This document shows positions 36,005 to 48,000 of a stretch of DNA of 64,000 nucleotides, one piece after another (positions within the stretch are counted from its first letter, which is position 1; the number at the start of each line of letters is the position of its first letter). The position numbers and the translations under genes were made by a program. Source of the DNA: Angiostrongylus vasorum (Eukaryota; Nematoda; Chromadorea; Rhabditida; Metastrongylidae); the NCBI GenBank assembly GCA_018806985.1, contig JADANN010000118.1, positions 1 to 64,000 on the forward strand, in the 5' to 3' direction. Under the pieces are notes generated by a model. The model saw only the letters and a program-made list of their open reading frames with translations. It was not told the origin of the DNA and did not search any database.

Positions 36005-39000
36005 TGATGGTCCGAATAACTGACATCAGAACACGTTACAACATCGCCTTTCCGATGTTGAAAGGTTATCTGCTCCTCTTGGCACGATGAGAACGATTAC
36101 AATGGCAAGACAAGAAAATGCTCAAATGATTTTACAGTCAAGAGAAACCAGTTAATTATCGAAAGGCTTCATGCCGCTAAATTCATCCCCGCCCCGAAGA
36201 TAGGCAATAAAGTTTTCCACGAGTCTCCTCGAGTTTTAATCCAGTTACATTGGAACAGATCTCTTTGCAGATATTTCCTTGGACTTCTTTTCTCACTTCC
36301 AAATACGCCACAAGAAATTCGGAAACAATTCCTAAAATATCCTCATAAAATTCATAGATAGCAACCCTCTCTTTCTGGTAGGTGGTCCAGGAGTTGTGCA
36401 AGAAAAAAAAATGGAATACTGTACTTGATTATAGCGGTGAACATGCCGTTGACTGAAGTAATGTCATACTTAGTTAATCAATAAAATCTATAACGAATAT
36501 ATTGCCCAAATCGGCAAGATTCAGTTTCTACCCAAAAAATCGTTTGAATGATTCGTAGGGTTAAATACAGAAGGTTAACTCACTTTTAAAGATGAATGAA
36601 TCTGACGGGAATGTGAATGCATCATCAAAGAATATGTCCTGAAAAGTAACGGCTACCTTGTTAGTTATTTCAAATTGTACTTCTAATTTCTTTCTTGTTT
36701 AGCAAACGCGCTGCTAATCTCCTCAAGCTCTTCTTAGTCACCCGGCATTGATCAACTTAAACAAGACATACAGCGATGTTTGAATTCAATTTTTAATTAG
36801 CTCGTTGAATCCAAATATTGTGAGCTTCGATCCCACAGATTTGAACTCTAATGATTTGCTCGGAGCAGCTTCGATAGATGAATAACTCAATGTTCCGCAT
36901 TTCTTAGCATTAGGGGACAGACCTAGGGAATTGGCTGACCCTGAAAAGACTGAGAACTTGTTTGGTCTAGTGGCACTGCTAAAACTATTGACCAGTAGCG
37001 CTTTTTCTATCTCTATAGTAATCGAATTACCCAACGGATTGATGACCAATCAACCGCTTAAACAATGTTAAACATACATTACGAAATTCTCCAGATATTA
37101 AAGCAGTGGCGCGTGTGGCGCAGTGGTCGAGGCGCCCTGTAACACACAAGTGGAATCGATCCCCGCGCTCATGGTCCCACAAACCTCCATCCCTCCGGAG
37201 TCGGAAAAATTGGTACTGGACTTGTCTGGGAGGATAGCAGCATTGGCTCGATACATCGGTAGGCCACCGCGTGTCATTATAAAGGCCATATAAGCATTCA
37301 ATCGCCTCCAAACGATGGTTAATGAAGTCAAATGCATGGCGCATCCCTCAGGGATTGATCAACGCCGAGAGGTTTGTTCTTTTATTTCTTTTATTAAAGC
37401 AGATAATAAGTCACCATGAACTACCAAGATCGTTGCACTTTTTTAATATCATGAAAACAGCGATATATTCTTAGCAGGCCAAGAGCTAGAAACATATTAT
37501 CTCTTCTTCTATAAGCCGCAGCCTTGGATTGGCTTTCAGTTCTCCTTGCTTCATTCCTATTGGAATGGAAAAACTATAAAGTCTAACTAGGAAAACTTCT
37601 GACTGTTTACATACTGAAGAAATGAAAGGGTTGAAAGATATAGCGTTTCAAACTCTAACGACACGCATTCGATTTCATTAAACGTTGTAGAGGTGATCTT
37701 GAACAACCGGCCTAAACAATCACTATTGGAATCCTCCCAATGTATCAAATTAGTGCTTTCTGTGTTCCTAGAGGATTCTGGTAACAATTTGTCGAGACCT
37801 GAGAATGAAGGTCTCAGTTTGCATGGGGGCGCCGTAACTAGTCAACGATTCTCTATATTGAAGGGTACCTCTAAGTGTGGGTATACTAGGTATACTCCTT
37901 TTGAATATTGTTAGTAGGCTTAAATATACGTCTGAGACTATGATCTTGGTGCCAACCATACCGAAGAGCTCAGTAGTACGATATTATATGATAATCGATA
38001 CGACTTTAAGAGCCAATCTCACTAAAGATGGTTTTCCACACGGTACTCTCTCGTATCCGCTAAGCCTCCTCCACATACGATACGAATATACTATGTTGTT
38101 GTTTATTGCTCATGCTGTAACGGTGGAAAACGATGTGCGAATTTCCCGAACAAAACAAACATCACAGCTGCATCAAGACTGGAATCTGACAAAACAAATC
38201 GTCCCTGACTGGCACACGCCCGAAATCACACGGAACCACGATGGAAAACGTGATGAAGTTCACGCATGGGTACGACAACCACGACCAGCCACGAGGAGGA
38301 AGTTCCCAAGACAAAGTGACTGGGAGAAATAAAAAGCTTATAAAAATTAGTCAATCGTTCACTAGTTTTCTGCGATGCGTCGCTAATACTCGACATCTAT
38401 TTGTAAATTTCGACTTCGCTTCTCTACGAGATGTAAAGTGACTTACAGAAAGATTTTCATAGGATCAGTATGCCTTAGCAGATTTCTAGAGATCGGCTAT
38501 ATGTAACACTCACATGGAATGGATCACGATCACCGAAGAACTCGCGGAAGATGTCGAACGGTGAGCGGAATTCGTCACCCTTCCGTCCTCGACGTGAGCG
38601 GAATGTTGAAATGTTCTCGGATCGATCAAATTCCTCTCGTTTTTTGGCTAAACACTGACAATCAGCTATTTTGCCATGCCTTCCTTTCTTCATTGGTAAA
38701 CAAGTCTTCATGACAATTTTTTTCGATGCTTTTTCCCTTTAACCTTTGCAAAAGAAACCTTAAGAAATGGATCAGGAGTTCAACAACTAGGAGCCAGTGT
38801 TAGTTCCAGTCGTCTCTATTTTTCTTACAACAAGAAAAAACTCTGACTAGCGGGGAACTTCTCAAATCCCTTGAGCAACAAGTTCTTTGTGCTGTTCTAT
38901 TTTTCCTTGCTACGTGTAGACTTTGAAGTTGTGCTGGTTTGTTTGCTTATGTAATCTATGTAAACATCATTGTTGATTGGGAATTTTATATCATTCAATT

Positions 39001-42000
39001 CAACGGATTCAAAGAGAAATTCTACAGAGAGGGCGGTGTCTTGTCACTGATAGCGTTCTCTTCTACTTGCCATTGTACATAGAAGTAAACAACTATTTAG
39101 GGAAGGTTTCGTATTTCACGTTTTCAGCAAACGCTCGACGACGATGTGCACAAATAAGCGCCAGACATGACAAGTAATGGCAATAATTATTGTATTCCTA
39201 TTTGTAAATGCGCCTTTTTTGTCAAAAAACACTAACTAAAACTTCCCGTGTGCTCCATCTATAGCGCGACTAAAGCTCTAAACAGTAGAACATTTCCCGA
39301 ATTTGCTGAAGAACCCTTTAGGCAAACATTCCCAATTTGTAATGGCAGCAGAAGTCGCGTCCCATCCACTAGAGGCACCAGCCAGCTGCACTCGTAAATA
39401 GACCAAGTGCCAGTGTTGCTTATCCTCCCTCACATCTGCCTTACAGATGTTTCCAAGAAGGAGAATTCAAAAACGACCTTGAAATCATAAATCCAAAGCA
39501 TAGTGTGTTAGCTGCATTGTGGCAAAAATCGTCTAAGCAGCGTGATATTGTTTTACAGTTGTCATCGTGATCTATTCACCAAATTCTTTAAGAGAAACTG
39601 TAAATAGACAAGGCATCTAGAACCTAAGGAGGCCCCGAAACTCTCATCAGCACCCAGGATAAGACCCCCTCCTCAGCGGCCCAGAGCCGCGACAGTGCAG
39701 TGAACTGGTCCTTCTACAGATTGTTGGCAATATCGTGCTGTTCAGTTCCCGACGAAAAAACGTTGGTGTGACGAGAGTGATATATGGTCAACCTCTGCTC
39801 TAACTATAGAAAAAATTAGGGCCCTTTTAATCATGTCTAGAGATATCCAACGGATCCTTCCCATTTAACGGATCTCGAGTGGGTTGGTTTCCAGTCCATG
39901 TGGTGCGCCACAGCTGATGAATGGAGAGCTAAATACGGGTCCAAAGCGGTGTTGGATTTGCCCAGAGATTCAGAGGATAGATTCCCTAACTTTGTCTGTC
40001 CTGATGCAGCTTCTTATGGATTCCCTAAGAGAAGTGGTGTCAGTTGGCAAGAAAATCCACTTTCTGCCGATGAATTAGTGGCTCTCATCACTTCAGCAAA
40101 TATTTGTCAAAAGAGTACTTAACAAAAACGGAATTTCCTTCTGCGCCCGCACCGGTAGGCAAAGTTTCGAGACCGGCTTACAACAAAAAATGACTCTATA
40201 GTTCAGAAATATTATGCTAGTGTCAAACACAATCCGCAGTTCATTGAGGAATGAGTAATGGCATTATGCGATGTCATCAAGGTGATGCTCACAGTCAACA
40301 TAGTTGATACCTGACGAACATTTGCTATCAGATGAATACAAGCACTGACTAACCGTCGGAAAGAATCTCGTACGCTTGTGCGATTTTTTTGAATTGCTTC
40401 TCGGCCAACAATTTGTCCTTTGCCTCCGTATGTTTGTCTGGATGCCACTTCAACGCTAGTTTTCGATACCTGAAAACAATATCTTAACAAAACTTTGTTT
40501 TTTAATAGAAATTTGGATAGAGAACATGAAAGTGGAGTGGGTCCTTTGATGAATCAAAAGTCTGCAAAAGATCCGGTTGTCCATAAAAATATTTACGGAG
40601 AACATTAAACGGAGAAAGATCCTTAATATGCCAGTGTAAATGTACAAATACTTAGTTCCAACAAACTTCATGCAGTTGTGTCACAGCCTCATGGTTCTAC
40701 ACATATACGCTAAGAGAGAGCGTGTAGCGCAGTGATTAGAAGTAATCCCTCAATACAAAATGGTTCTTGGTTCTGCGCCCACTATCCTTCGTCGGTTGGA
40801 ATGTTAATAGCCGGCTTCTCTTTAAGAATAGAACACACTGAGGTTACAGATCGATAAGCCTTCGCAGGTCATTATATTAGCTAAATATGAATCCATACAC
40901 CTCTACGACGCTTAATGATGTCGAATGCATGTCGTATCTCCTAGGTATTGATCAATGCCGACGGCTTTTTTGGTTACCGTTTGAGCCAGTGTGTTAAGTG
41001 TTCCGTTGCAAACACGTATTGTTGATTCCACGAACATTTTCGGTAAGTCTTTAAAAGTCCCTGTTGAATAACTCGAACAAAATGCAAAGTATTCTATACA
41101 TGAAAAACCAGTGCTTCATCGCATTACTAGGTCAACAACGACAACATGATCCTTCTAGAATCTCATGTTTTGGTGACTGGTAGTGGTCCGGTCGTGACCA
41201 TGATCCGTGACTGAGTCAGACTTTCGGGAAGCAGTCTTCCACGACCACCGTGCAGGAAGCGTAGAGAAACGCATAATACCAGAAACCGCTTCAGTGACCA
41301 GACATATCTAAGACTGTCAGTGGAAATAAATAGGATCCATTACCTAATCGGTCTTGAATGCTCTCCAGAAATGGAAACAAATCATCTGCTATTCGCTCAC
41401 AAGAACTATTTCAAAGAATACTACGAAAACCTAGATCGCTACAACGAGCAGTCTGGGACTACCGACTCGGATCAACGTGGCTCTCAAGAAGGTGAAAGCG
41501 GCGAAACGTTAGCTAAATAAGAGCTTTTATACCAATCTCGTGTCGGCTCAATTATATAGAAAACTATTGCTTATTCTTACCGATGTTTGATGAAAGTCGG
41601 TTACTAAGATATTTGAAGGATTCATGAATACGAGAGCCAAATCTTACACACACTATGAAAAATATACTCTGTACATTGTTTCTAAAACTCAAAATCATTG
41701 GCTTGGTTTCAGAAGTAGTATCCTGTTTGAGAACAACGGGAGACAAGCCTTGACCGAATGGCTTGAGTAAGCGTTCTGTGCGCGACGGCTGTCGTGTCAG
41801 CGGTATCATGGGACCGTTCAAGGACAAGTGGTTTGTCCTCTGACCTACTTCCCAGATTTCACATAACTCCAATCACGTTGTCCTTCTCACCACAAACAGA
41901 AAGAAACGTCAGAAACCCGTCTCCAAGGAAGGATTTCTTGCTTAGTGTTCTCATCAGAGTGTCACATGTTCACGTCACCACAGAAACTGAGAACTATTAA

Positions 42001-45000
42001 TCATTGTAGGACGAATTTTTACATTTTTTTCTGGCACTATGCCCAGAAAAATACAGTACTCTCTCGATGCAAATACCACCAAAAATCGAAATAAATCAAT
42101 TCTTGCAAGAAGGACTGCTAAATGACCGATGAAGGAAATGAAGAAGCAAGATCTCTCTTTAAAACATTCGTCACAAGGTCAGTCGAACTAAAACGCCTGT
42201 AGACTTCCTATAGAGGGAATGGGAAAAAATTCCAACAACACTTCAAAAGACGAACGAAACATTGTCGTTATTGATGTTGTCAAGCGGAAAACCCAATGTC
42301 ATAAGAGCACCGAATCCATTGCAACTTCTCATCAATATGAACGAGAAACACGTTTCCTCTTCAAGGTGAGAAGAAAGAAAGGACAACACTATGATGTATA
42401 CGTTCTACAGCAACGCCTAGTATGACTGACCTAAGAAATGATTGAGAAATATTATTGTTATCGGGAACGATAAGCACGGATCTCCAGAGGATTCACAGCC
42501 AAATCGTATTACGCTTTGTAATAACCAACGCTAGAAGAAATGCTCTCCGTTTATGATGGAAAGAAAAAACTAGGTAAGACTTATGTTTGGCCATGACCAA
42601 AAACCCGATTGCATTCCGGTCCTCTCTCCCTCTCGTTCTATCTTTGACTGGGTGTGACCAATCTGTGTTCGACTGCGATAGGGTGTGGTTCGCCTCCAAC
42701 TAGTTTGTTTTGTTCCCCAGTTGATATACAAACAAGTGCAAAAAACTTCGAACTTTGTAGTGTCTAAGGCGTGAAGTTATCCAGAACAACACCTGTAGGC
42801 CTTTTCCAAGACCAATGATGTGGCGAAACGTAAAGCTGCTGACCAGAAAACACTGTAGACTTGAAATATTGTCGCAAATGGTAAAAGTGAACATCACAAA
42901 GAAGTTTAAATATGGCTCAAAAGCCACCACAGTTCTTCTCTTCTTCCCTTTTTTAGAACTTGATTTCATCCTCTCGTATAATTCCGATGATCAGCCTCAA
43001 TCATAATTCCGGAGTTGTCCAGGTGCTGGTGAAGATGTTCATTCCTAGACGAAACCGAAACTGGATTGGGTGATTGATTCGTTCAACTCTACAACCAAAC
43101 ACACACTGCGCAGATTATGTACGAGTCTTGTGTGTAGATGGATTTGAAGACAACGCCTGCGATAGCGACGAATCGGCTTTAGTCTAAGAGGGACGGAGAC
43201 GAGAACCGAATTATCACAACCATTACAGCAAACCTGAACCAAATACCGGTCTACGTGACACAATCGCTGAAGCTTAGTTACATTTGTTCTTGACAGACCA
43301 AGCCACTGTCAACTTGTAAACCAGAACACTATAAGAATTACTAAACTGATCAATAAACTTTTGCTGGGATTTACTACGCGAAGAAGACTAAAGCTGTCTT
43401 AATTTAGTCCGACACCAGCTGGAAAGTGTTTCATCACAAAAAGTCGAAGGTAGCCGACGTCTAATTAGGCCGTTGTTGTAGGCTCGAACCAGTCCTACTT
43501 ACTAACTCAACACAATATTGATTTTGCTGATTTGTTGACCACCGTCTTGTTACAAATAAAACAAATTCGACCCACGACCCATATCCAGCTCATTCGACTT
43601 TTGCGAATCAGAACGTATAACGCTTCGCCACCAGCAGCATGACGTATTTAATGCCGGCCTGTGTTCAGTTGAATGTTAGCGCCTGGGATATCAAAGCTGG
43701 TCGTCACTATCTTTGTCCACTTCGATCTCTATCAGCAAATTATTCGGAAGTCGTTCGCTCGTTCGTTGGACTTAGTGACGATAGTTGAATATTTAAGTAC
43801 GTTAAACAACTGACAAAAAACTTCGCATACATCAAAATTCTCGATATGCAACGATTATTTTCAGTTACTGAAAAATAACCCTGACCTATTCAAGTATTCG
43901 AAAAGTATCCGAGCTATTCGAAACTATGTTGGGAAACTATCAGGAGCATGTCCAGATCGTTCCCGCTCACGAATGATTGCTGATGGCACTGATCGATAGA
44001 ACCAGCTGCGAAACAGACGAAACGAAGGACCCGCATGCTGGGGTGGTGAACTCTTTAGCCCCGGAAAGGGTAATATCGCGTTCCTTCCCCACCGCAGACA
44101 CCTCCGGTCCGGAGTTTTGCAAATATCTTAGCACCATTGTGGTTGTTTCACACGTAATACCTTGCCATGAGAAATTATAATAGGCAGTAAATAAAAAGCT
44201 AATATTACCAGAAGTTTATTAGAGTAAATTTCTTCGCCTTGACAAGAAACGGTAATGCGCTATTTGTTCATTACAGACTACTTGTATCTATTCGGAAGAC
44301 TTATTTAAACAACCGAATGGTCAGAAAACTATGAGCAATGAATATTTCCAAGATTGGAATGTATTAGAGAATAGAAAAATACGCGAATAGAGAAGAAGCG
44401 ATCTACCAAGTAGACTACACGAGCCCAGTAACAGGCCACAAGTAACGCGTCGCGCTCAAAAAATCAATAAACAAGGCAACACAAGCCCGCATGGTGGATT
44501 GCAAAAAATATTTGGAACTTTGTAAAATAACAATGAGCACTGTTCTTTGTTAAAAAAAGCGATATTTCGGCAAAAGACTAGGAATCCACTTCATTGCTAA
44601 CAGAACACGTTGACTGTTACGACGACACAGAATTTGTAATCTGATTATTTAAAAAAATTCTTAGGTAGAAGAAAAACCACGGGATTTGAAGAGTACCTTC
44701 CAAATGTAGAACATAGTATGTTGGAGGACAGACTGTTTCCCATAAACTTAATTTCCTAATATTTTAATCAATAATCGATTATATATCTTCCCAACGGCTT
44801 ACAGCCTCATCGTGGCTGGAAGGTGCTCCTGGGTGTTGGGCTGCGATGTACAGTGGGGAGATTCATCCCTTCCAGGGTCTCCCAAGCTGAGAAGGAGCCC
44901 GGCGTTTGCATCAGGAAGCACAGCTAAGAGTAAACTAATACCAAGATCCACCATCGTCCTGGTATCAAACTAGTGACATGGTGGCAAATCTCCCCTCTGA

Positions 45001-48000
45001 TCTACAAGGGCGGCGACTGCCAGTGGCGATGATGACCTGGGGCACACTTTGGCCTGGCTGACCTTCATATTCCGAAACAATGGAAATTATGCTGGAGCCC
45101 GCACAACCAGTGAAGACGGACCATCCAAGTGTCCATGTACGTAAATCGATCATGTGTTTCGAATTTCCAGATCACACTCTCATTCGTGACCTAATCGAAC
45201 TCTAATGCTCATACAGATAATAAATCAATCGCCCTTAGGACTTTTCACGTGCAAATCAGACTTCCAACATTTATTAGGTCGCTGTAAAATAAGAATCAAA
45301 AACGTAATCATATGTGACTGAAAAATGAAATCATTCAATGAAGAAGAGATCAGATGAAAATCAGTACAGGGCGAAAGAGCTCTACTAAATAATGGGCACA
45401 ACTCCTGTAAAGTAGACCGCTCTAAAAATGCCATCATTGGCCATTGTTTTCAAACAATTGGACACTTGGATACTTGGACGGCCCGTCGTCACTGGTTTTG
45501 CGGGTCCCAGCACAATCTTCGCTTTTCGGAGTTTTGCTGGTTTAGCCATTGTGGTTCCCTGGAATTCCGAGGTCAGTATGGCCAAGGTCTGCCCCAGGTC
45601 TTCACCACCATGGGCAATCGCAGCCCTTGTGGATCAGAGGGCAGATTTGCCATCATGCGACTTTTGGTACCAGGACGGTGGCGGATCCTGGTATTGGTTT
45701 CAAACTTTCTATTGGTAACCTTGCTATTTTAAGCTCTTTCTGAAAATAATATACTTGCTAGAAACTTCTAAAACTGGTGTTGATCACTTCGTCAATTCAT
45801 CGTTTCAAAGAGACTTTTGAGAAAGTCGTGACGATGCGAGCTGGTCAGTTTTTACAGCCAACTATCCAATTATCATTTTCTCGTGCGGCTACTGCGAAAC
45901 AGAAGAAAAGAACTATGCTCATCTTCAAAACTGTGCTTTCGCCGCTTTCTTCATTCTTCTAAAAATGCAACACTGGCACAAACTATTTGACAAGATCCGG
46001 ACGGCTTTCTAATTGGTATGAGCCACTTTCGACAGTTAGTTAGCAAGAAAGTTACTATTGTGCCCAATATTAGCATAAAAGAAAGCTTTGTTGTAGGAAT
46101 ACTTTCGAGTGCGCAACTGTCCTCTATGGGTCTTCGAGTGACACTGATTATGAAGAACAGTAAACAAAGGGTAAAGCTCTCGGCATTGTTCTATCCCTGA
46201 GGGATACGCCACGCACTCGACTTCACTAAGCATCGTTTGAGGTGACTGAATATATATCTGGTCTTTACAGTGACTCGCGGTAGCCCAACGATGATGATCT
46301 CAGTCGTTGTCGTCCTTAAAAGCCATTCTTGAGAGAAAGAAATCTGATTGTGGCAACGCGAAGAAAACAGTTGTACATAGTCTACGGAAGCCTAACTTCG
46401 TGACATGCAGACGTAACATTGCTAATAACCTTTAAGTAGCGTTAAGCTCTAAGTTTAAAAATGAGAATAAGGACGTTGTACTTCGAAATAAACAAGTCAT
46501 GTGTCTTAAGACTGGTTTATGTTTAACTGCACACAACAACAACGTTTTGTCACCCAGTTCCGGACGAATAAAAAAAATAAATAAAAAGGACAAAGTTGTG
46601 GGCGTTGGTCAATCTCTGAGGGATGCGCCATGCGTTCGACTTCATTAAGAATCGTTGGAGGTGACTGAATGCATATCTGGCCTTTACAATGACTCATGGT
46701 GGCCTACCGATGTATAGAGCCAGTGCTGCTATCCTCCCAGACAAGTCTGGTGCCAATATGCCAATCCCGGAGGTATGGAAGGCTTGGTGAGCCATGGGCG
46801 TGGGGATCGATCCCACATGTGTATTGCAGGGCGCCTGCGACCACTGCGCCACACGAGCCCTTCAGATGAATATGTCGTACAAAAGAAGCTCCGGCTAATC
46901 AATCCAGTTATTCTGAAGAAAAGAAAATAAGACTTAAAAAATCGATAATGTTACACGCCACGTTTCAGTTGTTGCTATGCGCGGAATTTTCCATTTGATC
47001 TGACGATCGCTTCGTTTCATCCAAGCTCCACACCCATCCATTAGGCTTAGATTTACGAAACGCATTATTTTAATAACAAAGAAGACCTACTGATCATCCA
47101 GATTTCTTTTCGAATAATGTTTCCCAGAACTTGCAGATTGTCCAGATTTTTTTTTGGCTAATGTTTCAAATTGATCTACATCTGTAGATAACTCTGCACT
47201 CTTGCTAATGGGCAGTTCTTTTAACGAGTAGTTAACCTTTAAAGATGTCAGGCTTTAGGAACCTGTTCTTAGATCACGCCAGAAACGTTTTTCGTCTACG
47301 TATTATTGACTTATATAGCGTCTTTATTTGTATAGATTATTGTTGGCCAAGGGCGTTTGTGGCGCACTAGCCGGAGGCGCCGTGCAACACACACCTGGAA
47401 TCGATCTCCGCACCCATGGCCCACCAAGCCTTCCATACCTCCGGGGTCGGCAAATCGGTACCATATTTGTCTGGGAGGATAGTAGCAATGGCTCGATACA
47501 TCGGTAGCCCACCACGAGTCATTGTAAAGGCCAGATATGCATTCAGTCACCTCCAACGATTCTTAATGAAGTCGAACGCATGGCGCATCCCTCAGGGATT
47601 GATCAACGTCCACAGCTTTATCCTTTCTATCAATTTTTATTCGTCCGGAACTGAGTGACAAAACGTTGTTGTTGCATGCGGTTAAACAAAAAACAGTCTT
47701 AAGGCACATGACTTGTTTATTTCGAAGTACAACGTGTTTATTCTCATTTTTTAAACTTAGAGCTTGACGCTACTTAAAGGTTATTAGCAATGTTACGTCT
47801 GCATGTCACGAAGTTAGGCTTCCCCAGACTATGCACAACTGTTTTCTTCGGGTTGCCACAATCAGATTTCTTTCTCTCAAGAATGGTTTTTAAGGACGAC
47901 AACAATTGACTGAGCGACTGACTGAATGATATAGTACTTGGGTTCTCCGCTAAAAGTACAACTTATGAGAAGTACCTACTTGATCGGTCAGTCTCATTTA

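Larger units (their letters stand above)
46292..47908. repeat. Large inverted duplication (1.6-kb hairpin)
   Basis: The left arm 46292-46861 and right arm 47345-47908 are reverse complements over about 565 bp. Besides SINE-A copies 19 and 20, the arms share unique sequence such as CATGCAGACGTAACATTGC, GTTGTACTTCGAAATAAACAAG, and TTCTTGAGAGAAAGAAATCTG at the outer ends. The loop (46862-47344) is unique. It lies in dnj-24 intron 1. By eye the arms differ by scattered substitutions and small indels. Confidence 0.85.

Noticed and set aside
35829..36026. Leucine/serine-rich minus-strand ORF as a membrane protein
   Set aside because: It is the reverse reading of the GAA microsatellite.
36786..37049. 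Minus-strand frame as an additional dnj-24 exon
   Set aside because: Protein-like, but its acceptor phase does not fit exon 3, and the exon at 36584-36638 joins perfectly on both sides.
37877..38332. Longest open frame (151 codons) as a plus-strand gene
   Set aside because: No conserved motif and no splice signals; its left end overlaps a SINE-A remnant, and it lies antisense in a dnj-24 intron. Kept only as a doubtful tract.
45466..45732. Open frames repeated at 21646, 44965, 45428 and 50697 that look like a conserved protein family
   Set aside because: They are antisense or shifted readings of the R repeat; similarity reflects repeat copies, not a gene.
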